64,000 nucleotides of DNA, from NCBI GenBank assembly GCA_016709155.1, contig JADJEI010000001.1:434001-498000 (forward strand), in the 5' to 3' direction. The notes under the pieces were generated by a model, which worked only from the letters and a program-made list of their open reading frames with translations, had not been told where the DNA came from and ran no database searches. This document shows positions 37,756 to 45,433 of this stretch, piece by piece (the first letter of the stretch is position 1; every line of letters starts with the position of its first letter). Origin of the DNA: Ignavibacteriales bacterium. GTDB taxonomy: Bacteria > Bacteroidota > Ignavibacteria > Ignavibacteriales > Ignavibacteriaceae. Both the position numbers and the translations under genes were made by a program.

Positions 37756-38166
37756 TTAACTTTTCTTCGGTTTTAATCCTTTGCCTTGCAAAATTTTATC
37801 TATCTCTGCTTCAGGATAGAATCCTTCATGTCGATGAAACTCTTTTCCATTTGCATCAAGAAAAACCTGGGTGGGAATCAATTTAATACCATATTGAGTT
37901 GCATACTTTTTTTGATCTTCCTTCCAAACATCATAAAAAATTACTTTAACCTGATCACCATATTTTTCTTCAATTGATTTCATAACAGGCTGCATTTGCT
38001 TACAGGGGATGCAATTGACTGATCCAAGTTCGACAAACGTAACTTTAAAAGTGCCAGCCTGATTAATAATATTTTCGTTACTGCTGTTTTTATTATTATC
38101 ACTTGTAGTAAAAGAAAAATATAAAACAGCAACAGCTATTAATCCAATTATTGAAAAGTATTTCAT
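37756..38166 (-). CDS. exported thioredoxin-like protein
   Basis: The product has 136 residues. An N-terminal membrane anchor or signal (FSIIGLIAVAVLYFSF) is followed by a thioredoxin fold with active site CIPC at 52-55 and the cis-proline segment LIPTQVFLDANG. It should work outside the cytoplasm and be reduced by the CcdA-like protein encoded immediately downstream. AAGGAGG precedes the ATG. Confidence 0.9.
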   Translation of the reverse strand: MKYFSIIGLIAVAVLYFSFTTSDNNKNSSNENIINQAGTFKVTFVELGSVNCIPCKQMQPVMKSIEEKYGDQVKVIFYDVWKEDQKKYATQYGIKLIPTQVFLDANGKEFHRHEGFYPEAEIDKILQGKGLKPKKS

Positions 38167-38406
38167 TTAAGCCTCCTTTAACCAGCTAATAAGTTGGTCG
38201 TCTTTAGGTATTATTCCAAAACTTTTAACTTTTTCATTTATAATTAGTCCGGGTGTCATCATTATACCGTAGTTCACCATTTCCTGAATGTCTGTTACTT
38301 TTTCTACCGTTGCATCAATCTGATTAGCTGCAACTAAATCCCTGACTTTTGCTTCAAGAGTTTGGCACTTCTTGCAACCTGTACCAAGAACTTTTACCGA
38401 AATCAT
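38167..38406 (-). CDS. small thioredoxin-fold protein (CKKC)
   Basis: A 79-residue redox protein of the thioredoxin_3/redox-active disulfide type, with CKKC at 11-14 and TPGLIINEKV as the cis-proline loop. It has no signal peptide, so it is cytoplasmic. It abuts the exported thioredoxin gene (stop and start adjacent). A near paralogue with CANC lies in the arsenic operon at 57294. Confidence 0.9.
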   Translation of the reverse strand: MISVKVLGTGCKKCQTLEAKVRDLVAANQIDATVEKVTDIQEMVNYGIMMTPGLIINEKVKSFGIIPKDDQLISWLKEA

Positions 38407-38407
38407 T

Positions 38408-38725
38408 TTATTCTCCGTCTAAAATTTTTAATGAATTTGCAATTGTATCATTTACAGTTGCCTGCTTCATATAACGTGCGACCTGCATTGCTTCAACAAT
38501 TTCTTCGTTTGATATTCCATTTTGCTTTGCCATTTTAGACCACATTTGGGTGCAAGTATCACTGCCCAAAGCACTTGCAACTCCAATACCAACAAGCATT
38601 TTATACTTATTGGGTACTTTCTGATATTTTTCATTCTCAAAGATGAGAGCTTTTTCTTGCATCTGATTCTCAGCAAACTCAGGTGCAAAATGTTTTAGTA
38701 ATTCCATAGGTGTTTTGTTGTTCAT
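38408..38725 (-). CDS. carboxymuconolactone decarboxylase/AhpD-like protein
   Basis: The 105-residue protein belongs to the CMD/AhpD fold family (KYKMLVGIGVASALGSD then the helix with IVEAMQVARYMKQA). The AhpD catalytic CxxC is absent: the equivalent helix reads SDTCTQMW with a single Cys. Peroxidase activity is therefore doubtful. It is one base upstream of the CKKC thioredoxin gene and downstream of an ArsR regulator. Confidence 0.75.
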   Translation of the reverse strand: MNNKTPMELLKHFAPEFAENQMQEKALIFENEKYQKVPNKYKMLVGIGVASALGSDTCTQMWSKMAKQNGISNEEIVEAMQVARYMKQATVNDTIANSLKILDGE

Positions 38726-38788
38726 AATATGTCTTTTATTATTGGTTATTATTTTAAATGCTTCGTCAATTAGCGAAATAATTATAGA

Positions 38789-39136
38789 CTATTTCTTACA
38801 CTTTATTAAATGTCTATTAACAGATTTTAGATTAATTCTATCCTCATCAATTTTGTCTAAATCCCCTATCCAAAAATCAAGTGAAGTTAAAATGGCAATA
38901 ACCCGTGCATCATTTGCACTGCGATTTATATAATAATTAGTCCATCTTCCTTCCTTTTTCTCAACAATAAAGCCAGCTTTTTTCAATAGATTTAAGTGTT
39001 GCGAAACTGTTGATGCCGCTAAATTGAGAATACTCATAATTTCACAACCACAGAGCGGTCGAGATTGAAGCATTTTAATAATTCTAAGCCGGTTTTTGTC
39101 GGATAGTACTTTGAAGATATTTGATGATTCTTCCAT
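38789..39136 (-). CDS. ArsR/SmtB family metalloregulator
   Basis: A winged-helix repressor of 115 residues. The recognition region is AASTVSQHLNLLKKAGF. It has the metalloid-sensing pair CGC at Cys29 and Cys31 in RPLCGCEI, the same place as the As(III)-binding CVC of ArsR. It ends with a Cys-containing tail (HLIKCKK). An ATTTCG-N8-CGAAAT palindrome lies directly upstream. It probably controls the CMD-thioredoxin-CcdA genes. It is a paralogue of the regulator at 58016. Confidence 0.9.
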   Translation of the reverse strand: MEESSNIFKVLSDKNRLRIIKMLQSRPLCGCEIMSILNLAASTVSQHLNLLKKAGFIVEKKEGRWTNYYINRSANDARVIAILTSLDFWIGDLDKIDEDRINLKSVNRHLIKCKK

Positions 39137-39142
39137 TTATTC

Positions 39143-39164
39143 TATTTCGTTATATACCGAAATA
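39143..39164. promoter_or_regulatory. ArsR-type operator
   Basis: TATTTCG (39143-39149) and CGAAATA (39158-39164) flank an 8-bp spacer, 7 bp upstream of the arsR start. The same site occurs upstream of the second arsR (58369) and arsC (57980). Confidence 0.7.
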
Positions 39165-39196
39165 TATGGAAGGAAGAATTGTACTCAAAATAATTT

Positions 39197-40093
39197 TTAA
39201 ACTATATTTTTTACTTCACACTTATCACATTCAAATTGCAGTGTTGTATGATTGATTTCATATTTATCGTGCAGATTTTTTTCAATCTGTTTTTGAATTT
39301 CTGTTGTTCTACTAACAATCATATCTTCAACTTCAATGTGTGCCTCAAAATGCGTGTCGTTATCGTTTAGCTTCCACAGATGAATATGGTGAATATTTTT
39401 TACGCCCTTTATCGATTCAACTAAAAGCTTCAATTCATTTAACTCAATACCTTCTGGCGCAGACATCATAACAATTTCAAGAGATTCCTTAACTATCTCA
39501 TAAGTTTCTTTTAAGATGTAAAGAGAAATAAGAATTGTTAACAGCGGATCAATCCAGTAAATTTTGTAAAAGATTATAAATACAGCTCCGATAATTACGG
39601 CGAGTGAAGAGACTGCATCACTGAGAAGATGAAAATAGGCTGCGCGAATATTGAGATTACCTTCAGAACCTTTTTTCAAAAGCAGTGTTCCTGCCACATT
39701 TGCAATCAAACCTAAAGCCGCAACAATCAACATTAAGCTTCCGGTAATTGGTGAAGGATTATAAAACCGTTCAATCGCTTCTTTAATTAAAAAGAAACTA
39801 ATAATGATGAGCGTGCTTGCATTTATAATTGCCGCAATAATTTCAGCACGTTTTAAACCAAAAGTATATTTGAATGTTTTTGGTTTTTTGCTCAACCTCA
39901 TTGCAATGTAAGTAATGATAATTGCAATGCCATCACTAAAGTTGTGTAATGCATCTGATATCAATGACAAACTTCCCGAAATAAAACCGCCGATGACTTC
40001 TGCTATTGTTATGAAAAAATTCAGAGCCATAGTTATGAACAGATTTTTCTCTGAAGTTTCATGACCGCTATTATGTGAGTGATTGTGTGACAT
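39197..40093 (-). CDS. cation diffusion facilitator (Zn/Cd/Co efflux)
   Basis: The CDF-family exporter has 298 residues and six helices. The N-terminus is histidine-rich (HNHSHNSGH). Metal-site motifs are SLISDALHNFSDG in helix 2 and HLLSDAVSSLAV in helix 5. A cytoplasmic domain follows (HHIHLWKLNDNDTHFEAHI) and ends in CDKCEVK. The sequence resembles CzcD/ZitB proteins that expel Zn2+ or Cd2+ by proton exchange. Confidence 0.93.
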   Translation of the reverse strand: MSHNHSHNSGHETSEKNLFITMALNFFITIAEVIGGFISGSLSLISDALHNFSDGIAIIITYIAMRLSKKPKTFKYTFGLKRAEIIAAIINASTLIIISFFLIKEAIERFYNPSPITGSLMLIVAALGLIANVAGTLLLKKGSEGNLNIRAAYFHLLSDAVSSLAVIIGAVFIIFYKIYWIDPLLTILISLYILKETYEIVKESLEIVMMSAPEGIELNELKLLVESIKGVKNIHHIHLWKLNDNDTHFEAHIEVEDMIVSRTTEIQKQIEKNLHDKYEINHTTLQFECDKCEVKNIV

Positions 40094-40114
40094 AATTTAT
40101 CCTTTATTTATTTA

Positions 40115-40209
40115 GTCATTGCGAATGTAGCGCAGTGAAGTAAAACAATCTTAACATAATTTGCAATAGATTGCTTCGTCCCGACTAAGTTCGTCGGGAC
40201 GCGCAATGC
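40115..40209. repeat. REP-like palindromic repeat, TCATTGCGA type
   Basis: Begins GTCATTGCGAATG and ends CGCGCAATG, with an internal CCCGAC/GTCGGG hairpin and GATTGCTTCG. The same family is seen at 42825, 45393 (fragment) and 51208. It fills the gap between the FmdE and CDF genes. Confidence 0.75.
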
Positions 40210-40220
40210 CTTACACAAAT

Positions 40221-40823
40221 TTATTTAGCAGCACAATCAATACAAACGTGCTTGCCATCTTTAATTCTTCCATATCCTTCGACTGTCATTTCGCCGCACT
40301 CTTCGCAAACGAATCCGTTAAAGCTGTCTTTGTGTGGTTCAAGTTTGTAATCAAACACATCAGAAATTTTTACTAACATTTCTGCTGGTGCATTCATCAC
40401 TTTATTAATTAATGGATCGACAACTTCTGCCGGAACTTTGCTTGCCGGAATTCCTTTTTCTCTGTACTCTTTGAAAAAGTCGGTTTGTTTATTTGCAAGC
40501 ATTGCTTCCGCAGTTGGAGTAACACGAACTGCTTTTCCTGTTGCTTTGTTAACAACTGTTACAGCCCATTTACCTTTGTGTGTTTTTTTGATGTTGCCTT
40601 TTCCGAAAGTTGTACCCATTATTACTTGCAGTCCGTCTGCATAGCAAGTAGCACAATGATCTTCACCAAGATCAACGAACGCAATAATTTGTCCGTCTTG
40701 TGCTCTATCAACACCAAGTTTATTCATTGCTGCTGCGCCTACTCTTAAGCCCATTGGCATAGCGGGGCATTTGTGTCCGTGAAATTTTTGTCCGAACTCT
40801 AACCATTCTTGTGGATTTGTCAT
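40221..40823 (-). CDS. FmdE-family protein with zinc ribbon
   Basis: A 200-residue protein of the FmdE family (formylmethanofuran dehydrogenase subunit E-like). The N-terminal domain starts with GHKCPAMPMGLRVG and contains DHCATCYADGLQV and GTTFGKGN. The C-terminal four-cysteine ribbon is CEECGEM to CIDCAAK. The family binds metal and occurs in organisms without methanogenesis, where its role is unclear; links to Mo/W enzymes are often assumed. AAGGAG precedes the ATG. A second, diverged copy lies at 42928. Confidence 0.85.
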   Translation of the reverse strand: MTNPQEWLEFGQKFHGHKCPAMPMGLRVGAAAMNKLGVDRAQDGQIIAFVDLGEDHCATCYADGLQVIMGTTFGKGNIKKTHKGKWAVTVVNKATGKAVRVTPTAEAMLANKQTDFFKEYREKGIPASKVPAEVVDPLINKVMNAPAEMLVKISDVFDYKLEPHKDSFNGFVCEECGEMTVEGYGRIKDGKHVCIDCAAK

Positions 40824-40882
40824 TTTAGTAACTCCTTATTTTGTTATGACTTTATGTTAATTATGTTTCTTCTTTTAGTCTT

Positions 40883-40944
40883 GTCATACTCGCGAAAGCG
40901 GGTATCCACTGTTTTATAGATTCCTGCTTCCGCAGGAATGACAA
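40883..40944. repeat. REP-like palindromic repeat, TCATACTCGCG type
   Basis: TGTCATACTCGCGAAAGCGGG at the left end and CCGCAGGAATGACA at the right end form an interrupted palindrome between the porin and FmdE genes. A second copy overlaps the porin gene start. Confidence 0.75.
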
Positions 40945-40950
40945 ACTCAA

Positions 40951-41952
40951 TTAGTTAAAAAATATTTGAAATTGTAATTCACCTAAATATTTATTTTCAG
41001 CAGTCGAAAACTGCGTTTTAAAATCAGTCATCAGCTTTGTTTTATCCGTAAAGTAATAATTCATACCTGCGCCGTACCATTCATTACCTGTCGTTTCTGA
41101 ATTTAGGTCAGAATATTTTTCTATAAATCCAGTTAATTGTAGATCAGAAATAAGATACAACGTTGCTAAACCATAATACCCCCAGGCTCTATCTTTGTTG
41201 ATATTTGCTTGAATATATTCTGATTGAAAACCAAAAGATTTGTAAATCATTTGATATTCAAATCCAAAACGAAAATCTTTTCCGGTAATTTGGTCATTCG
41301 CATCGTAAATAGTATTCATCGTTATTGAATTTGCATAACGATAAGCTCCGGAGACTCCGACTTCAATCAACGTATTATCATTTTTAATCAGATTTAATTG
41401 AGCGCGGGAAGTATAAAGTAAATCCAAGTCTTTATTCTTTCCCGGCGATTCAAGATTTGCGTTGAAAATACCCAAGCTTAAGTTTAACGGGATGTGGTTA
41501 GGTTGAAAAGTAAACTGAACACCAATTTGCCTTGCCATAGATGTTGTACCATGTACCAAAGCGTTTACTACTAATGCTCGTTCCAAAACCGGAATCATAT
41601 AATCTGGCTGCATTCTTTGTAAAATAAAATCCGGCACAAATCTTCCGGCGCGAAGTGAACCAAAGTTATTAAACTTCACATCTGCAAAAGCATCCTGCAG
41701 CATTACCGATTCATCTTTGAACGAACGATATACCATTTGAATTTTGTACGATACATTTTCTAATGAAGGCACGTTTCCATCAACCCAAAGTTTTGCTCTG
41801 CGAATCATAAAATCATTTGTATTTTCAAAATCAGTTGTAACTTTTGTTTGGATGTAGCCGTGTAATTTTGGTTCAGCATTTTGTGCAAAGGTTGAACTGA
41901 ATGAAAAAATAATTATTACATAGAGTATCAAAAATAATCTTCTGTTTGTCAT
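40951..41952 (-). CDS. outer-membrane porin (phosphate-selective porin-like)
   Basis: The outer-membrane beta-barrel has 333 residues from the ATG at 41952. A signal peptide (RRLFLILYVIIIFSFSSTFA) is followed by AEPKLHGYIQTKVTTDF and repeated amphipathic strands (FMIRRAKLWVDG, SLRAGRFVPDFIL), ending with aromatic FFN. It resembles porin O/P-type proteins. The frame is open back to 42066, but that 38-residue extension is translated repeat DNA (it contains FPRKRES) and is rejected. The start codon itself lies within the repeat, so expression signals may come from the repeat. It probably passes the substrate of the neighbouring TauE/FmdE genes. Confidence 0.78.
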   Translation of the reverse strand: MTNRRLFLILYVIIIFSFSSTFAQNAEPKLHGYIQTKVTTDFENTNDFMIRRAKLWVDGNVPSLENVSYKIQMVYRSFKDESVMLQDAFADVKFNNFGSLRAGRFVPDFILQRMQPDYMIPVLERALVVNALVHGTTSMARQIGVQFTFQPNHIPLNLSLGIFNANLESPGKNKDLDLLYTSRAQLNLIKNDNTLIEVGVSGAYRYANSITMNTIYDANDQITGKDFRFGFEYQMIYKSFGFQSEYIQANINKDRAWGYYGLATLYLISDLQLTGFIEKYSDLNSETTGNEWYGAGMNYYFTDKTKLMTDFKTQFSTAENKYLGELQFQIFFN

Positions 41953-42035
41953 ACTCGCGAAAGCGAGTATCCATTTCCTTGCAGCCCAATTTGCAAATAA
42001 CCAAGACATAGATTCCCGTTTTCGCGGGAATGACA
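41947..42035. repeat. REP-like palindromic repeat overlapping porin start
   Basis: TGTCATACTCGCGAAAGCG at the left and TTTTCGCGGGAATGACA at the right enclose about 50 bp. It is the same family as 40883-40944. It supplies the porin ATG and fills the space up to the TauE gene stop. Confidence 0.75.
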
Positions 42036-42050
42036 TTGCAGAAATTCTTC

Positions 42051-42800
42051 TCACAACACACCCCAAATCATTTTAACTGCAATTCCTAAAAGCACTACAG
42101 CATAAACTTGTTTTACCATTTTAGGTTTTGCTTTGCCGGACATAAACATTGCTCCAAGCTGCGATGCGATGATGACTGCAACTACGACTAAAATTGTTAG
42201 CGTCCAGTTCATTTCACCTTCAGCAGCGTGTCCTAAGTATCCGCTGAAAGAAGAGAACGTAACAACAAAAGCGGTTGTAGCTGCTGCTGCTTTTGTCTTG
42301 TAGCCCATCCACATTAAAATTGGAGCGATAATAAATCCGCCGCCGATTCCGAGCAATCCACCTGCAAAACCCGCAAAAGCTCCAACTCCACTTCCAATCA
42401 ATGAACGCTTCTTCAATGGCATTACTTCTTCTGGTTCTTTTTGATTTGAAGCCCAAAGAGTTCTAACAGCGGCAACTACAACTGCAATTGCAAACAAAAT
42501 CATCAATGGTTTTTCCGGAACGAACTTAGAAGTGTATGCACCGATAGGGGAAAAGATTAATGCAGCGATAGCCATAGCTGCGCCTCCTTTCCAATCCACT
42601 AATTTTTTTCTGGAGAAAGGAATTAGTGCAAGAAGTGTGTTTAAACCATTTAATAAAAGTCCAAGCGGAATTGCAACTTCTTTCATAGGAAACCCAGCCC
42701 ACTTTAGAACCGGCACGTAAACCATTCCTCCGCCAAGACCAAGCATCGCAAAAACGAACGACACTATAAAAATTATTATTGATACAATTAGATATAACAT
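42051..42800 (-). CDS. TauE/SafE family anion permease
   Basis: The membrane protein has 249 residues and about eight helices. It is of the TauE/SafE (sulfite exporter) family, with the two repeat signatures FAMLGLGGGMVYVPVL near residue 17 and GFAGGLLGIGGGFIIAPIL near residue 143. Members export sulfite, sulfoacetate or related organosulfur anions. It lies between two FmdE-type genes and upstream of a porin, suggesting these proteins handle the same anion. Confidence 0.88.
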   Translation of the reverse strand: MLYLIVSIIIFIVSFVFAMLGLGGGMVYVPVLKWAGFPMKEVAIPLGLLLNGLNTLLALIPFSRKKLVDWKGGAAMAIAALIFSPIGAYTSKFVPEKPLMILFAIAVVVAAVRTLWASNQKEPEEVMPLKKRSLIGSGVGAFAGFAGGLLGIGGGFIIAPILMWMGYKTKAAAATTAFVVTFSSFSGYLGHAAEGEMNWTLTILVVVAVIIASQLGAMFMSGKAKPKMVKQVYAVVLLGIAVKMIWGVL

Positions 42801-42824
42801 ATTATTTCTCTTTTAATTTTCTCT

Positions 42825-42919
42825 TGTCATTGCGAATCCCACCCTGCCACCGCAGGCAGGTTTAGTGGGTGAAGCAATCTATTTTATCTTTGGAGATTGC
42901 TTCGTTCCTCGCGATGACT
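42825..42919. repeat. REP-like palindromic repeat, TCATTGCGA type
   Basis: TGTCATTGCGAATCCCACC to CTCGCGATGAC with GAAGCAATCT and AGATTGCTTCG as inner arms and a CCTGCC/GGCAGG hairpin. It lies between the TauE and second FmdE genes. Confidence 0.8.
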
Positions 42920-42927
42920 ATCTTGAT

Positions 42928-43557
42928 TTATCCAATATTTGGTAAATGAATTATAACTTCTTCCTTTGTTCTTTCTGAACAAGAAATACAAACTTTCTTT
43001 CCGTCCTTTACACGTAAGTATCTTTCAAAAACATACTCGCCGCAGACTTCGCATTTTGCTTTATTGAAAGAACCTTTGACGGGTGTGTATTTGAAATCTT
43101 CTAAGATAGTTACATTAAATAATTCTTCGTTAGAAGCATTAAGAACAATATCAATAATATCTTTTCTTACTTCTTCGGGAATTTCCGAAGGTTCAATCCC
43201 CTGCTTGCGGTATTTGAAAAATTCGTGCGGAGCAAGTTTATCTTGAAATTCATTTTTCAGAAATATTCTTACCGCATCTTTTTTACCCGGATACCAAAAG
43301 ATTGCAGCTACTTTTCCATAGTTCAATCTTTCAATCATTCCTTTACCGAATGTTGCGCCGGTTGAGGACATAATTCCGTCCTGCATACAACCTTGTGGAT
43401 GACCAACTCCCATCTCAGAAAACACGTGCATCTGATGATCCAAACTTTTTTTGACACCTAATTTTTCCATTGCCAAGGTTCCCATTCTATAACCGATTGG
43501 CATAAACGGGCAGCGATGTCCGTGAAATTCAAAAGTCCAATCTGGTAATTGAAACAT
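42928..43557 (-). CDS. FmdE-family protein, second copy
   Basis: A 209-residue FmdE-type protein. GHRCPFMPIGYRMG near the N-terminus, VGHPQGCMQDGIMSSTGATFGKGM in the core (differing from the DHCATC motif of the other copy) and a C-terminal ribbon CEVCGEY to CISCSERT are visible. Identity to the first copy is moderate, so the two probably differ in substrate or partner. GGAG precedes the ATG. It is nine bases after the NifX-like gene and shares its promoter region with a TetR-type operator. Confidence 0.85.
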   Translation of the reverse strand: MFQLPDWTFEFHGHRCPFMPIGYRMGTLAMEKLGVKKSLDHQMHVFSEMGVGHPQGCMQDGIMSSTGATFGKGMIERLNYGKVAAIFWYPGKKDAVRIFLKNEFQDKLAPHEFFKYRKQGIEPSEIPEEVRKDIIDIVLNASNEELFNVTILEDFKYTPVKGSFNKAKCEVCGEYVFERYLRVKDGKKVCISCSERTKEEVIIHLPNIG

Positions 43558-43566
43558 AATAATCTC

Positions 43567-43974
43567 CTAATGTAATTTTTCTGTGTGATCTATTATTGAA
43601 TTATTTATGACAGCTTGAACAGCTTCATCAATATTTTTTATATCCGTTACAACCGGTTTAATTTTAAGTTGAAGCATACTTTGATAAGCACCATTTCCCA
43701 TTCCACGTGCGAGTAAAATCTGGCAGTCTTTAATTGCTTCTGCCATACTGATATGTTTGGAATGTGAATGTTCATCAAATCCGTGCTGTCCATCTGAATG
43801 ATGATGTTCTTCCTGCACAAAATTATTATGACCAAGCTTTTCACGCCGTTCTCTTTTTACAACGTTACCGTTTTCAACAAACAGCACTTCATAATATTTT
43901 GCTCTACCGAAATGCTGACTGATTGTTACTCCGTCATCTGTTACTAATGCAATGTTGATGTTTTTGTTTTCCAT
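43567..43974 (-). CDS. NifX/NifB-like Fe-Mo cofactor-binding family protein
   Basis: A 135-residue protein of the dinitrogenase iron-molybdenum cofactor family (NifX/NafY/NifB C-terminal type): IALVTDDGVTISQHFGRAKY at the start and CQILLARGMGNGAYQSML later. An inserted His-rich segment (EEHHHSDGQHGFDEHSHSKH, about 56-75) suggests metal binding. No nitrogenase genes are present. Such stand-alone proteins are thought to carry metal clusters or molybdate-type cofactors. It is the first gene after a TetR-type operator. Confidence 0.85.
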   Translation of the reverse strand: MENKNINIALVTDDGVTISQHFGRAKYYEVLFVENGNVVKRERREKLGHNNFVQEEHHHSDGQHGFDEHSHSKHISMAEAIKDCQILLARGMGNGAYQSMLQLKIKPVVTDIKNIDEAVQAVINNSIIDHTEKLH

Positions 43975-43990
43975 TTAGATTTCCTTTTAT

Positions 43991-44012
43991 TAAGTAAACG
44001 ATTACTCACTTA
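43991..44012. promoter_or_regulatory. TetR-type operator before NifX-FmdE genes
   Basis: TAAGTAAAC (43991-43999), then GATT, then ACTCACTTA (44004-44012). The same half sequences occur without the four-base insert upstream of tetR at 44651-44668, 17 bp before the NifX-like start here. Confidence 0.6.
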
Positions 44013-44028
44013 TATTGATTAAAAATTT

Positions 44029-44631
44029 TTATTTCTTTTCTAATGCTCTTTTTATTAAACCAATCATACGTTCACAGAATTTTTCTTGCTTTGTAACTCC
44101 GGGTTCCAGTATCATTTCAATGTTTAGAGAAATTGGAATTCCCATATAAAGAGTGGCGACATTTTCAACATTAAGCGATTTATCCCAAACCCCTTCATTC
44201 ATTCCTTGCTTTATAATTCTGCTTATATATTCTTTTTGAGTAAGAAGGATTTCCCGCAAACCTTTCTTTAGTTGTGAATCATTCATATGAGCTGCTTCAG
44301 AGAAAAGAAGTATTGTTACACCCTTGTTTTCAATAAGATATTTTATGTGTGTGCAAAGGAACTTAAATAATTTCTGTTCTGCACTAAGAGTAGATGAGTA
44401 AGTGATCTCCTCCTGATCTTTTATAAGTTCATTTTTGACATCAGCAAGAATAGAAAGCATTATTTCTTTCTTAGATGAAAAATGACGAAAAAGCGCACCT
44501 TCTGTAACTCCAATCTTTGAAGCAAGATTTCGGGTAGAAAGCTTACCAATTCCTTCGGAGGAAATAATTCCCAAAACAGCTTTCTTAATCTGTCCTTGTC
44601 TTGTTTCTGTATCTAATCTTTCTGCTGCCAT
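44029..44631 (-). CDS. TetR family regulator
   Basis: The repressor has 200 residues from the ATG at 44631 (MAAERLDTETRQGQ); the ten-residue upstream extension to 44661 overlaps the operator and is unlikely. The helix-turn-helix is LASKIGVTEGALFRHFSSKKEI at about 35-56 and the ligand domain is all-helical. It sits between the Trx/OsmC/DGC genes and the NifX-FmdE-TauE genes, with matching palindromes before itself and before NifX, so it probably controls both. The ligand is unknown. Confidence 0.88.
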   Translation of the reverse strand: MAAERLDTETRQGQIKKAVLGIISSEGIGKLSTRNLASKIGVTEGALFRHFSSKKEIMLSILADVKNELIKDQEEITYSSTLSAEQKLFKFLCTHIKYLIENKGVTILLFSEAAHMNDSQLKKGLREILLTQKEYISRIIKQGMNEGVWDKSLNVENVATLYMGIPISLNIEMILEPGVTKQEKFCERMIGLIKRALEKK

Positions 44632-44650
44632 TTTAATCCCTTTAAATAAA

Positions 44651-44668
44651 TAAGTAAACACTCACTTA
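44651..44668. promoter_or_regulatory. TetR-type operator before tetR
   Basis: TAAGTAAACACTCACTTA, an 18-bp imperfect palindrome (TAAGT/ACTTA arms), 19 bp upstream of the tetR start, consistent with autoregulation. The other sequence between 44669 and 44807 shows nothing recognisable. Confidence 0.6.
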
Positions 44669-44807
44669 CTAAAATACATCTTTTAATTTAATTGTCAAGT
44701 CTTTTTTAAAATAATTTTGTGAATAATTAAAGCGATATATAGTATTTGCTTCTTTCGATAGACATTCGAATGGCAAGTATTTGAAATTTCAGCTTACCAA
44801 AAGATTT

Positions 44808-45362
44808 TTACTCATCCCAGAAATACATTTTAGCTTCTGTTGATTGAGAATGAGTACTTTGGATTTCTCTCAATGTTTTTCTTAACTGTGAATTATCTTT
44901 TATCTTAATATATCTGGCTGTTTCCCTTGCAACTAAAAGTTTTGGATAGAAAGATGTTTTATTCAACTCATGGATATCTTTGGCAACGATGTTAATAATA
45001 TCATCATATTTACCGCGAGGCATTATTGTTTCCGCAATTCCTAATCTTAACATTGCTCTGAATTCATCTGTCGGCAAGTAACCATTAAAATGGTAGTATG
45101 AATTTCCGTTTTGATCTAAGAAGTAAAAAGATGGCGTCCAGTAAGCACCAAGTGTTTTTCTTGCTTCCCTCTCTTTTATCAGATCAAGTTTAAGAAGAAC
45201 AAACCACTCATTCATTTCATCAATAACATTTTGATCTTTATATGTGGTGGCATTCATTTTTTTACAACCACCACAATTATCCATTTCACATTGAAGAAGA
45301 ATTGGCTTGTGTGATTTTAATGATTCTTCTTTTGCTTGTTCAAGATTATTTAACCAATTCAT
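44808..45362 (-). CDS. thioredoxin-fold protein (CGGCKK)
   Basis: A 184-residue cytoplasmic thioredoxin-like protein (thioredoxin_7 type) with KPILLQCEMDNCGGCKKM near 20-37 (active pair Cys30 and Cys33) and the cis-proline loop YWTPSFYFLDQNG. A helical C-terminal half of about 80 residues is atypical of plain thioredoxin. It is the last gene of the OsmC/DGC group. It probably reduces or transfers sulfur or metal-bound thiols, by inference from family and context. Confidence 0.82.
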   Translation of the reverse strand: MNWLNNLEQAKEESLKSHKPILLQCEMDNCGGCKKMNATTYKDQNVIDEMNEWFVLLKLDLIKEREARKTLGAYWTPSFYFLDQNGNSYYHFNGYLPTDEFRAMLRLGIAETIMPRGKYDDIINIVAKDIHELNKTSFYPKLLVARETARYIKIKDNSQLRKTLREIQSTHSQSTEAKMYFWDE

Positions 45363-45392
45363 TTTATACCTTTTTAATAAATTAATGATATT

Positions 45393-45424
45393 CAGTCAAT
45401 GCGAACGAAGTGAAGCATTCTATC
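45393..45424. repeat. REP-like fragment
   Basis: AGTCAATGCGAACGAAGTGAAGCATTCTATC resembles the left half of the TCATTGCGA repeats. It is degenerate. Confidence 0.5.
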
Positions 45425-45433
45425 AGACTACTT

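Noticed and set aside
41953..42066. N-terminal extension of the porin
   Set aside because: It is translated palindromic-repeat DNA (FPRKRES and flanking); a signal peptide begins right after the ATG at 41952.
43567..43974. Nitrogenase cofactor gene
   Set aside because: The NifX-like domain is present, but there are no nif genes; stand-alone family members are common in non-fixers.
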